From Phytophthora hibernalis (taxonomy: Eukaryota > Oomycota > Peronosporomycetes > Peronosporales > Peronosporaceae), in the NCBI GenBank assembly GCA_012656075.1, contig JAAKBF010000247.1, positions 558,001 through 622,000 on the forward strand: 64,000 nucleotides of DNA. Direction: 5' to 3'. Both the position numbers and the translations under genes were made by a program. Under the pieces are notes generated by a model. The model worked only from the letters and a program-made list of their open reading frames with translations, did not search any database and was not told where the DNA came from. Positions 54,340 through 64,000 of this stretch are shown here, in pieces (position 1 is the first letter of the stretch; each line of letters opens with the position of its first letter).

Positions 54340-56340
54340 TTAGAGAATGCTATTGGCCGGCTTATAATTTTGGACAATACTACGTACGTGTTTTCCAAAC
54401 GTGTTGAGCGATTGTCCAACCGCTGTACGTTGTTTCTCTAATTTTTCGGCGGCCGCAGCTTCGGATATCTCACATTTCGCAGCGAATGTCTTAATAGCAT
54501 CATAAAACACCTTGTGTCGAGAGAAGAATCGATTTTCTGTAGGATCTTTTCGCCACTTGCTGCCAACTCGCTTTTCGGCTTCTTGGACAGACATCTTCCC
54601 CGATATCCCGCGAGTATACTCCAACCAGAGCTCATCCACGATCTGCAGCGAGCGGCTCAAACGTAGCTCTTGGTTGAAAGTCCAGGTGGTTGTGATGCCA
54701 CTAATCCACGAGGTCTGGCAACACTACTGTGTTGCTGATCTTCTTCATCATTCTCAAGAAAAATCACTAGCCTCTTGCCCACATTAAGCAAGCTGTGCTC
54801 TTTGATCTGATGAACCTCACTTGCAAGACTATCAATTTTTCCGTGAAAGGCCTCAAAACCGGCTTTCAGTGATGATGCGACTAAAGGTATCGCAGATTCA
54901 AGACGCGTATCCTGAGGTTGATTTGCTGAGTGCAATGATGCCATCAACTCAGCATTAAACGTTGTGTACTGCTCCGAACTGAATATTGATCTTTCCAAAG
55001 GCGGTGATCCGGGAACTTCCGGCGTAGCAGTACCGAGTCCTGCAAAAACACCGTTCGCAACACGTAATAAATCCACCTGCCGCTATCTCTCGATTTCCAG
55101 AATTGCGGAGCTCACCCTCCACGTCATCTAATGAAGGGAAAATCATTTTCTGAAGATCAGAAGAAGGTGTTATGAAGGCTCGATTTATCCAATAATCACC
55201 ACCTTTCGTTGAGAAACCGGCTAAAGCACGCATCGCTTTACGAGGAAGTGTAGTCAAGTAGCACGCTTCCATCCGCGCACCATTCCACCTACCAGCTCGC
55301 CTAATCTGGTTTTCATCGGCAACCTTGTAATTCTGCCAACTTAGCTCCAGAACCGCGATTGGCGTGAGTCCAAACAGATGAATCAATACTGCAAGCCGCA
55401 AAAGCTGATTTCACACATTCCAGTTGTGTGTTGTAAGCTATATCGCGTGTAGCAGTTTTACCTTTCAGCAAACGAATATCATACCACTTTTTCGGTCCGT
55501 GAAATTGGGAAAAGGCTCCAAATACACATGCCATCGCCAAAACGAATACATAGCCACAGCGTTCCGTGGACACAACAGGACCTCTTTGCACCGCATTGCC
55601 GCTCCGTATTCTACCCGACCAACTTGGTTAGATTTCCTTTTCTCATAATAACAACGAGAGGGCTGCATAACTGGGGACCCTCATCGGTTAATGATAGTGA
55701 CAGCATATCTGGGAGCTGGATGAACCTCCTGGACTCTCCACGGGCTAGAAGAGCATGACCGACTAAAAGTCCACTCGACTCCGTAATGCGACCCCAGTAG
55801 ACAGTTTCAACCAGAATTTACTTAGAGCTTCATGTCATCCAAGTTATAACCATCAAGCACCGTTCCCAATCCTCGATCCGCGTACGTTTCCACCTTGCGC
55901 TTGTTCTCGCCTCGCTCAGCACGTCCATCAACCCTTTTAGGGCCTTGCCGCGTGGATGGGAGTGTTGGTTCATCTTTATAGACTTCTGAAACTGGTACAG
56001 ATCGATGATAGCCTTTACGTACGCATCGACTGCTTCATATCCCAGCTCCACCGCACTTCCGTCTGCATTCTTCTTACGTTTGTTTCCACGAGGAATGACA
56101 AAATTATCGAGATAATCCACAAGCTTGGATTCATACACAAGGGACCCATAAAAAACGTTTTACCGGCACACCAATCGCTAAAATCATCCTGTTTCCTCTT
56201 GTATTGCTTGATCGTGTTTTCTGGTCGTGTGGCAGCGTGACGTGTCATCACATTACCACAGCCTGCTGAAGCTCGTTAGCATTTGACGCATCTATTGAGA
56301 GATCCTCCGCCATAGTACATGAAGCACTGTAAGGTGTGGA
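54340..56340 (-). pseudogene. Crypton recombinase with Gcr1-like domain, left copy
   Basis: Same protein as 57411-59387 in opposite orientation. Recognisable parts: IKQYKRKQDDFSDWCAGK, ESKLVDYLDNFVIPRG, VDAYVKAIIDLYQF, HALLARGES (catalytic Arg region), THANRGSGAK (H-x-x-R), RRAGRWNGARMEACYLTTLP (Trp and Tyr), and VDELWLEYTRGISGKM of the Gcr1-like domain. Frame breaks near the T6 run at 56149-56154 (T5 in the other copy; seven would keep frame), near 55922, near 55818 and at TTTGAG before the Gcr1 part. Not translatable as one protein in this copy. Confidence 0.75.
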
Positions 56341-56608
56341 GCTGGTTGGAGGAAAATGGCGTTGTGGCAAAACGAGGGGGCGCCTTTTGCCAGACGATTT
56401 CAACAACTGGCTCTCCCTCTGCAATGTATTTCAAAAGAACATGGCTTATTGCAGGAACGACGCGGCTGGAGATACTTTTGAGATACCTTGAAATACGTGC
56501 GCGTTTTTGCACTAGCGTCATCGGACGCGGTCCAGATCTGGTAGTAGATACTGCAGTATCTACTACAGATTCCGCTGAGAAACTGAAAATTGCCTTCAGC
56601 TAATACCT

Positions 56609-57133
56609 CTGCGATGCCGATAGGATCTGTTGAAACATTTTCAAGAGGGAAGTGCCCATCATCGATAGATACCACCCTTTGTGGTCCACGTTGGAGGTCA
56701 AGATTTGAATTCGAATCGTCCCGCCAAAAGCATGCCGACTTCAATTATCAATCCCGATATTTTCCTGTAGTGCACCGGGGGCACCATGATATGTACTACC
56801 AAGCGAGCTGACAAGCGAACGAAGGGTCTATGGATCACTTTCAATCAGAAGTGCGACATAACTGACCAGCATGAACGCTGACAGGCCCTAACGGTATCTC
56901 ATCTCCTATGACAACATTCAAGCTGTCGGACCTCCTGCGGATGCTACCATTTTCCGCATTCTGCGAGACGCAGCCTCCATCAAGGACAAGCGCCGCTCGT
57001 CCGTCACTTCCAAAGGCCGCCCCTACGTGTACGATTGGGAGACATCTTGAATTGAAGTGAGTGGGACCTACTTACTGTAATAAACAATACCTGTAAGCAT
57101 ATTATAACCTTTGAGAGGTTGGAAGGTCCACCC
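56609..57133. other. Spacer between the inverted Crypton units
   Basis: 525 bp that is not inverted-repeat. 56907-57050 (+) reads YDNIQAVGPPADATIFRILR then DAASIKDKRRSSVTSKGRPY and VYDWETS before a stop, the end of some protein. The left 130 bp continue the minus-strand reading of the left unit (DDGHFPLENVSTDPIGIAEV). I do not recognise either. Confidence 0.4.
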
Positions 57134-57156
57134 TTTTCAGTTTCTCAGCGGAATCT

Positions 57157-57184
57157 GTAGTAGATACTGTACAGTATCTACTAC
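57157..57184. repeat. Perfect 28-bp palindrome near the unit start
   Basis: GTAGTAGATACTGT followed by its exact reverse complement. The left unit has a 26-bp version with centre CTGCAG at 56541-56566. It lies 25 bp inside the inverted-repeat boundary of both units, so it is a candidate end or recombinase site. Confidence 0.8.
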
Positions 57185-57410
57185 CAGATCTGGACCGCGT
57201 CCGATGACGCTAGTGCAAAAACGCGCACGTATTTCAAGGTATCTCAAAAGTATCTCCAGCCGCGTCGTTCCTGCAATAAGCCATGTTCTTTTGAAATACA
57301 TTGCAGAGGGAGAGCCAGTTGTTGAAATCGTCTGGCAAAAGGCGCCCCTCGTTTTGCCACAACGCCATTTTCCTCCAACCAGCTCCACACCTTACAGTGC
57401 TTCATGTACT

Positions 57411-59387
57411 ATGGCGGAGGATCTCTCAATAGATGCGTCAAATGCTAACGAGCTTCAGCAGGCTGTGGTAATGTGATGACACGTCACGCTGCCACACGAC
57501 CAGAAAACACGATCAAGCAATACAAGAGGAAACAGGATGATTTTAGCGATTGGTGTGCCGGTAAAACGTTTTTATGGGTCCCTTGTGTATGAATCCAAGC
57601 TTGTGGATTATCTCGATAATTTTGTCATTCCTCGTGGAAACAAACGTAAGAAGAATGCAGACGGAAGTGCGGTGGAGCTGGGATATGAAGCAGTCGATGC
57701 GTACGTAAAGGCTATCATCGATCTGTACCAGTTTCAGAAGTCTATAAAGATGAACCAACACTCCCATCCACGCGGCAAGGCCCTAAAAGGGTTGATGGAC
57801 GTGCTGAGGCGAGGCGAGAACAAGCGCAAGGTGGAAACGTACGCGGATCGAGGATTGGGAACGGTGCTTGATGGTTATAACTTGGATGACATGAAGCTCT
57901 AAGTAAATTCTGGTTGAAACTGTCTACTGGGGTCGCATTACGGAGTCGAGTGGACTTTTTAGTCGGTCATGCTCTTCTAGCCCGTGGAGAGTCCAGGAGG
58001 TTCATCCAGCTCCCAGATATGCTGTCACTATCATTAACCGATGAGGGTCCCCAGTTATGCAGCCCTCTCGTTGTTATTATGAGAAAAGGGAAATCTAACC
58101 AAGTTGGTCGGGTAGAATACGGAGCGGCAATGCGGTGCAAAGAGGTCCTGTTGTGTCCACGGAACGCTGTGGCTATGTATTCGTTTTGGCGATGGCATGT
58201 GTATTTGGAGCCTTTTCCCAATTTCACGGACCGAAAAAGTGGTATGATATTCGTTTGCTGAAAGGTAAAACTGCTACACGCGATATAGCTTACAACACAC
58301 AACTGGAATGTGTGAAATCAGCTTTTGCGGCTTGCAGTATTGATTCATCTGTTTGGACTCACGCCAATCGCGGTTCTGGAGCTAAGTTGGCAGAATTACA
58401 AGGTTGCCGATGAAAACCAGATTAGGCGAGCTGGTAGGTGGAATGGTGCGCGGATGGAAGCGTGCTACTTGACTACACTTCCTCGTAAAGCGATGCGTGC
58501 TTTAGCCGGTTTCTCAACGAAAGGTGGTGATTATTGGATAAATCGAGCCTTCATAACACCTTCTTCTGATCTTCAGAAAATGATTTTCCCTTCATTAGAT
58601 GACGTGGAGGGTGAGCTCCGCAATTCTGGAAATCGAGAGATAGCGGCAGGTGGATTTATTACGTGTTGCGAACGGTGTTTTTGCAGGACTCGGTACTGCT
58701 ACGCCGGAAGTTCCCGGATCACCGCCTTTGGAAAGATCCAATATTCAGTTCGGAGCAGTACACAACGTTTAATGCTGAGTTGATGGCATCATTGCACTCA
58801 GCAAATCAACCTCAGGATACGCGTCTTGAATCTGCGATACCTTTAGTCGCATCATCACTGAAAGCCGGTTTTGAGGCCTTTCACGGAAAAATTGATAGTC
58901 TTGCAAGTGAGGTTCATCAGATCAAAGAGCACAGCTTGCTTAATGTGGGCAAGAGGCTAGTGATTTTTCTTGAGAATGATGAAGAAGATCAGCAACACAG
59001 TAGTGTTGCCAGACCTCGTGGATTAGTGGCATCACAACCACCTGGACTTTCAACCAAGAGCTACGTTTGAGCCGCTCGCTGCAGATCGTGGATGAGCTCT
59101 GGTTGGAGTATACTCGCGGGATATCGGGGAAGATGTCTGTCCAAGAAGCCGAAAAGCGAGTTGGCAGCAAGTGGCGAAAAGATCCTACAGAAAATCGATT
59201 CTTCTCTCGACACAAGGTGTTTTATGATGCTATTAAGACATTCGCTGCGAAATGTGAGATATCCGAAGCTGCGGCCGCCGAAAAATTAGAGAAACAACGT
59301 ACAGCGGTTGGACAATCGCTCAACACGTTTGGAAAACACGTACGTAGTATTGTCCAAAATTATAAGCCGGCCAATAGCATTCTCTAA
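57411..59387 (+). pseudogene. Crypton recombinase with Gcr1-like domain, right copy
   Basis: ATG at 57411 (MAEDLSIDASNANELQQAV). N-terminal SAM-like part: RPENTIKQYKRKQDDFSDW, LVDYLDNFVIPRG, VDAYVKAIIDLYQFQKSIK, YADRGLGTVLDGYNLDDMKL. Catalytic part: LVGHALLARGESRRF (Arg), VWTHANRGSGAKL (His-x-x-Arg), IRRAGRWNGARMEACYLTTL (Trp, Tyr). Gcr1-like C-terminus at 59067-59387: LSRSLQIVDELWLEYTRG, WRKDPTENRFFSRHKVFYDA. Breaks: T5 at 57570-57574 (seven needed), near 57901, near 58414, and TTTGAG at 59064 (one T needed). Several breaks are shared with the left copy and so predate the duplication. Confidence 0.78.
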
Positions 59388-59393
59388 CCTAAG

Positions 59394-59640
59394 TTACTTG
59401 GCCGCCGAATTATAACTCGACCGTCTTGCATATTATCTCGACTACTTTCCCCAATTACTCGACCATCTTCCTAATAACTCGACCGTCTTGCATATTATCT
59501 CGTCCGCCTGGCGTAATAAATCGGACGCCGTGCGTAATTACGACCTCGTAAATATTCTATCTTTATGCGTAATTACGCTTTCGTAATTACTCGACTTCCG
59601 TGCGTAATTACGCCTGTCGTTTTTACTTGACCCCATAAAG
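59394..59640 (-). repeat. GGTCGAG motif array, inverted orientation (mirror copy at 54100-54335)
   Basis: On the + strand CTCGAC/CTCGTC recurs at intervals of about 22-30 bp (near 59416, 59437, 59458, 59478, 59499 and 59592), mixed with GTAATTAC palindromes (59538, 59568, 59581, 59602). Read on the minus strand the core is GGTCGAGTTAT followed by GCAAGACGGTCGAG, the same motif as the 61191 array but in the other orientation. Confidence 0.75.
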
Positions 59641-59706
59641 AGCAGTGCGTTCAACTCCTCTCATTATCGTTTCCTCCCTCAGCAGTACACACCCCAGTTC
59701 GCGTTG

Positions 59707-61186
59707 AATGACCGAATCCAAGCGGCAGCTAGCGCAGGTCTCGATGCCACGAAGGTCTCCAAGCTGAAGATCTGGAGGGAACACCCGGAGTGGAGTGTGC
59801 GAGTGGCTGCTAACAAGTTGGAGGTGGTCAAGGGAACTCTACTTGGTTGGAAGAAAGCACTATGGATCTTACTTGATGACCCTGCTGCATTGGAGACCTT
59901 CGGCAACCGTTACCGTGCTAAAGGAGCCGGGCGGAAGAAGAAGTTCAAACCGTTTGAGCTTAGGGTTCTTGAGTTTTACGATTCCTGTCATGCCGATGAT
60001 GGATCATGCACGCGCTCGGAACGGCTACAATATGCCAGCAATAATATTCCAGATTTTGCGCTTATAAAATATGGCAGTCGAGAATCATGGATTACGCGAT
60101 TTATCCAGCGGTATCAAGATTCTCCAGTCGGGAGCACAAACCGTTATGAAAGGGCTCCAAGAGAACAAGATTGCGACACAACACATACGGCAAGTAGTAG
60201 CGGTGATTCTAACACGGACCATGTCACCGACATTTCATCACAAGACCAAGCCAAACCAACAGCAAGTCCCCATCGGTCGGAAGCGATAACTTCCAATAAT
60301 GTCCAAGAAGCCGATGGAGAAATCACCAATCGTGTGGATAAAAAGTGCCAAAAGCTAAAGGAAATCGCAAAACAAAATCACTGCGGAACCATCTGATGGT
60401 GTGGGGTCAAGACTTCGCAAGAGAAAGACCCGTGATTAGCCACTCCTGACAGTGGTTCTCCAGCTCGGCGGCAAAATTTTAAGGATCCCTCTCTACCAAG
60501 AGGATTTCGACAGTCTTTTGCCACTTCAGTGGATCACGACTCGCGTTATCGATAGTCTTATCTACACACACATGGTGAGAGCTGACACGATAGTTTACCT
60601 TCTGAACACCTCATTCTACATGGAGATTGAAAACGCGTATCGCCTACACCTGAGTGGCGGAACAATTCCGGAAGATGTGACGGGAAACTTTGATTGGGGT
60701 GCGCATAGATTTGTACTGCTTCCTATCATCGGCGCTGACCACTACAGCTTCACTGTGATCGAGAAACCGTTGCAGCCGACGCAAACAATTTGCTACCACA
60801 TCAATTCTCTGCGCGGTTTGCATGATTCCGCATTTATTTTTTCTACTTTGAAGGGGTTTTTAGCTCGCGAGTGGAAAAACAAGGAAGAAAATCACTGTAC
60901 GGAGCCGAAGTCATTTGCGTTTGGAACGAGGCCTCAACAACAAACTTCGGCGGACTGCGGAGTCTACATGCTCCACTTTATGCACAAGGTAGCCCGCTAC
61001 ATCTCGGAGAAAAGGCCTACTTCAATAGCGGAGAATATGGACGAGCTCACAAGCGGTAGTTTTACTGCGACCAAGGCAGCGCGATCGCGTACAGCGCTAC
61101 TAGAAGGACTCGAAAAGATATACAGAAGGTGCACTCTGTTGAATAACATTAATGACGCTCCCTTAGCATCCTTAACATTGAAGTAG
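59707..61186 (+). pseudogene. HTH (CENP-B-like) plus ULP1/C48 protease protein, right copy
   Basis: One ancestral protein in three pieces. ATG 59707 is separated from the main frame by a missing G near 59747 (TGGCC in the left copy). Residues 17-140 have two helix-turn-helix segments of CENP-B/pogo style (HPEWSVRVAANKLEVVKGTL; GSRESWITRFIQRYQ). Then a Ser/Thr-rich linker and, after one missing A in CAAAATC near 60379, a basic GSRLRKRKTRD and a TAG (probably Trp) at 60436. The protease follows: ADHYSFTVIEK (His), YHINSLRGLH (Asn where Asp is usual), QQQTSADCGVYMLHFMHKV (Gln and Cys). ULP1-type enzymes cleave SUMO-like modifiers. The function in the element is unknown. Confidence 0.75.
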
Positions 61187-61190
61187 TTGT

Positions 61191-61410
61191 GGTCGAGTTG
61201 ATCCGAAAGGTGGTGGTTGAGTTAGTCCGGTAGGATGTGGTCGAGTTCATTTACAAGGAGTTGGTCGAGTTAATCCGTAAGGAGGAGGTCGAGTTAATTT
61301 GCAAGAAGGAGGTCTAGTTAATTTGCAAGAAGGTGGTCTAGTTAATTTGCAAGGAGGTGGTCTAGTTAATTTGCAAGTGGTGGTCGAGTTAATCAGATTG
61401 ACGGCGATCG
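61191..61410 (+). repeat. 24-bp tandem repeat, nine copies (GGTCGAGTTAATTTGCAAG)
   Basis: GGTCGAG, GGTTGAG or GGTCTAG begins at 61191, 61215, 61239, 61263, 61287, 61311, 61335, 61359 and 61382, an almost perfect 24-bp period. The core matches the opposite-orientation array upstream of the HTH-ULP gene. It starts five bases after the stop codon of that gene. Confidence 0.92.
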
Positions 61411-61717
61411 AGTCACCTGGCAAGCCGTCGCTCCCTCGTATTTCAAATGTGCCCTAGAGTCCGAGCCTTTACAAAGGTTAGTATTAGACCGGGTCCGGAT
61501 CCGGATCCCCACCCAGATACGGCACAGTACCTGTGTATGTTACGCTAAGTGCGACATTTTTCTCGCGTTCGCGCTTAAACAAGAAGCACAGCCCCACTCG
61601 AAAATTTCTGTTGGGAGCATTTTCGTCGTCTTCCCCAGACTTCTCTAGCCCTCCATGCATGGCAGTCATCGACCTCGTCGAGACTGTCTTCCTGTTTCCA
61701 TTCCTCTCGTCCCTAAA

Positions 61718-62803
61718 ATGATAAATTCCTACCAGGATAATTATTCGGCGTCTGGAGCTTTCGTATCCGGTTGTGAACGTGGAGCTTCGGTCCAAACTTT
61801 AAAATATTTGTTGGGTCGCGAATCTTCCGTTGGTTGGGCTCAGGCTGTAAAAAATGCTGCAATGAATGGGCATTTGGTAATCTTGCAGTGGATGCAGCAG
61901 CTTCAGCAAGTTAGTCAAGGACCCTGGAGAGAAGATTGGCAAGGAGCCGCAGTTTATGCCTCGAAAAACGGACATTTGGATGTTGTGAAGTAGTTGCACG
62001 AGCAGAATTTGGATCCAAAATATACGGTGCTAGCGATGGATGGAGCAGCTGAAAATGGGTATCTTGAGACCGTGCAATGGTTGCACGAGCACGGAGCAAG
62101 TTGCACAACTGAAGCTATGAATTTATCTGCAACTAACGGACATTTTGAGGTGGTGAAGTGGCTACAGAACAATCGAAATGAAGGTTGTACTACCGAAGCG
62201 ATGGTTGGCGCTGCTGGACACGGACACTTGGAGTTGGTCAAATGGCTATGTGAGTATCAAGGTGAAGTGTGTACGCTGCAGTGTTTGGAAATTTCAGTCA
62301 GAAATGGACATTTGACGGTTGTACAGTGGCTATGGGAGCAATTGGAAGAAGACATTCCTGCAGAAATTGTAGTCGTTGCAGCTCAGCGCGGCCACCTGGA
62401 TGTAGTGAAATGGTTGCTCAAAAGTGGGGTGGAATGTACGAGTGCTGTCATGGATGAAGCTGCGAGTCACGGCCAATTGGATATTGTGAAATGGCTGCAT
62501 GATAATAGTGGGGCAGGATGCACCAAGAATGCGATGGATGAAGCGGCTGAAGCTGGACATTTCGAAGTTGTGCAATGGTTGCATGAACATAGGCAGGAAG
62601 GGTGCACAAAACTCGCTATGGATCTTGCTGCCGAGTATGGCCACTTAGATGTGGTCAAATGGCTACACGAAAAGCGAAATGAGGGATGCACCATCAATGC
62701 CATGAATGCTGCAGCCGGAAATGGGCATCTTGACGTGGTCATGTGGCTACACGCAAACCGCCGAGAGGGATGTACCACAACTGCGATGAATTTAGCGTGC
62801 TGA
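61718..62803 (+). pseudogene. Oomycete-type ankyrin-repeat protein, copy 3 (N-terminal two thirds)
   Basis: Almost identical to 28642-29728: MINSYQDNYSASGAF, then AVKNAAMNGHLVILQWM, in frame here because the A run is six and not seven. It carries the same TAG after GHLDVVK (61991) and the same TGA after NLAC. Homology with copy 1 runs from about 61615 to 62834 and then ends abruptly at CAGTGGCTGC. Only a handful of substitutions separate the copies. Confidence 0.88.
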
Positions 62804-62833
62804 AACGGCGATGAGCATGTTGCTCAGTGGCTG

Positions 62834-63451
62834 CCCCTCCACCTGTATAGAAGCATCCCACATCCACCACGAAGAAGCCAAGGCTGACGGGCGCGAGCGC
62901 GGACGAATCAAACGCCTCTACCTACGCTAGGGTCAGTGGTCGTAATATTGCCCTCTAATGCATCAGATCTAAACCCGATAGGGAATTGTGGTCCATTATG
63001 AGTAGGAGAGTTTCAGTTATTGGAACACAGTTCGATAGCATGCCTCCATTAAAGGCTGCACTGTTTTGAGGCTTGAGAAGCTATTCATATTGCCTTGCTA
63101 ATGTCTCTCATTGAATCAATGCGCCGCTGGTGGTTTGATGTCATAGTCAAGAAAGGTAACAAGACGTACTACCAATTTCACCATCCTAAAGATATACTTG
63201 ATTTTTGTAAATACATACATGGCTGATTTAATCTGGCGCAGTGCCAAAATGGCCACTTGTATGGGAGCCATGCCAAGGATTGCTAAAACCAGCGCGTTAA
63301 CACAAGTAGCGTATTTCTACCAATCATAGATCGAACATATCCAAATAGCGAGCGTCAACTCGAAATATTGACAGAGTTACAGTAGCAAATAGGGGTTGGC
63401 TGATTTAACCTGGCGCGGACTGTAGTAGTACAACAGTTACATGACATGACA
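62834..63451. other. Non-coding segment between ankyrin copy and transposase
   Basis: No gene seen. A direct repeat GGCTGATTTAAYCTGGCGC occurs at 63221 and 63398, 177 bp apart. A short frame just after the ankyrin break (RERGRIKRLYLR near 62900) may be the tail of another element. Confidence 0.4.
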
Positions 63452-63502
63452 AATAATCGTGGTGCAATACAATGCAATACATTGTATTGCACCACGATTA
63501 TT
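63452..63502. repeat. Perfect 23-bp inverted repeat at the transposase breakpoint
   Basis: AATAATCGTGGTGCAATACA(ATG) at 63452-63474 is the exact inverse of 63480-63502, with a 5-bp centre. The right arm runs straight into coding sequence of the transposase, so it marks a rearrangement junction. Confidence 0.85.
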
Positions 63503-64000
63503 CAGCGCACGCGAAGGGGCGACGCCTGACATCACCATGTTCAAGGACTACAAGTCGTTCCACCAGGCCAAGATGGCTAAGCTGCCTGGTGAGGAAACGC
63601 TGCACGACGACGGCCCGCTCAAGAAAACGTTTCCGAACGAGTGGGCAATATTGGCAGACAAAGGATACCAGGGGTTAGCCAACTACCTACGCTGCATCCA
63701 CCCCAAGAAAGGGAGGTCACTGAGCCTCGCAGAACAGACCTACAACGACCAGATATCCAGTGATCGCGTCATTGTTGAGAGCTACTTTGGACGCCTGAAC
63801 ATGCTGTGTAGCACCACGGCCGACAAGTATCGGTGGAATGAGAGCCTATACGATGACGTCTTTCGACTGTCTGTTGCACTGACCAACTTTCACGTATCGA
63901 TAAACCCGCTGCGCGAGCAGAACGGTGACTGGTACCGCCAGTCGGAGCACAACCTGATACAACTGGGCTTGAAGATCAAGGAAAAACGACGGCTTGCACA
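63501..64000 (+). pseudogene. DDE_4-type transposase (PIF/Harbinger-like), partial
   Basis: Open throughout from 63501 to the window end. First ATG 63537 (MFKDYKSFHQAKMAKLPGEE) is probably internal. DDE_4 landmarks: EWAILADKGYQGL (second catalytic Asp), IHPKKGRSLSLAEQTYNDQI, SSDRVIVESYFGRLNMLCST (catalytic Glu), YRWNESLYDDVFRL, LTNFHVSINPL. The N-terminal part with the first Asp is absent because the palindrome at 63452-63502 replaces it. The 3' end lies beyond the window. Confidence 0.82.

Larger units (their letters stand above)
53018..56608 (-). mobile_element. Crypton-type unit, left (inverted) copy, 3'-truncated
   Basis: Nearly identical inverted copy of 57134-60707. On the minus strand in order: recombinase (56340-54661), Gcr1-like domain (54660-54340), GGTCGAG motif array (54330-54100) and the HTH-ULP gene (54017-53018). 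The last is cut inside the protease domain and fused to ankyrin sequence. Differences from the right copy are a few substitutions and single-base length changes, so the pair is recent or kept similar by gene conversion. Confidence 0.85.
57134..61440 (+). mobile_element. Crypton-type unit, right copy, with HTH-ULP cassette
   Basis: Plus-strand order: recombinase plus Gcr1-like domain (57411-59387), inverted-orientation GGTCGAG array (59410-59600), HTH-ULP protein (59707-61186), direct 24-bp repeat array (61191-61410). The first 3.57 kb is duplicated in inverted form at 53018-56608. The true 3' limit is not certain: the tandem array or the start of the ankyrin copy (61615) is the likely end. 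The HTH-ULP part may be a separate nested element because the arrays bracket it in opposite orientation. Confidence 0.75.

Overview
The window looks like nuclear DNA of an oomycete, most likely a Phytophthora or close relative. The evidence is short GT-AG introns of about 60-80 nt, GC-rich wobble positions in the conserved genes, ankyrin repeats of the GH-L-VVKWLH / EGCT--AM type that is common in oomycetes, an axonemal dynein light chain (flagellate zoospores), a core promoter resembling the oomycete Inr, and a mobile-element load of Crypton, piggyBac-like and DIRS-like elements. I ran no database search; family names rest on motifs and remembered homologues.

Layout. 1-17.9 kb is a gene-dense housekeeping block: ceramide synthase (partial), a phosphotransferase-fold kinase, two tandem GH30 glycosidases, an LRR protein, an acidic protein, two small genes, CTR9 (Paf1 complex) and ribonucleotide reductase R2. 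18.4-26.9 kb is a decayed transposon nest: a truncated DIRS-like element (gag, RT, RNase H, start of a tyrosine recombinase), a degenerate Crypton fragment and a broken gene. 28.6-35.3 kb holds an ankyrin pseudogene and a complete but dead piggyBac-like element. 35.5-44.5 kb is a second gene block: a broken secreted-type ORF, an ASNSD1-like protein, elongin B, a class II histone deacetylase with an F-box-like N-terminus, axonemal dynein p28 and an LTA4H-like aminopeptidase. 45.4-51.1 kb is a Crypton-like region with a recombinase gene, a chromodomain gene, an unknown ORF and a 51-bp tandem repeat. 52-62.8 kb holds two almost identical Crypton-type units in inverted orientation around a 0.5-kb spacer, flanked by duplicated ankyrin DNA. 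The window ends inside a DDE_4-type transposase.

Three things stand out. (1) A piggyBac-like insertion at 30.4-34.7 kb can be compared with its exact empty TTAA site at 52,647-52,650. (2) The inverted Crypton units carry an HTH-ULP1 protease cassette, bracketed by arrays of a GGTCGAGTTA motif in opposite orientations. (3) Many conserved genes are interrupted by single missing bases, repeatedly in runs of five identical bases where the frame needs six. When those bases are counted back in, CTR9, RNR2, HDAC, LTA4H, the GH30 genes and the Crypton recombinase all become whole numbers of codons. I read these as consensus errors or a shared indel bias, not as independent pseudogenes.
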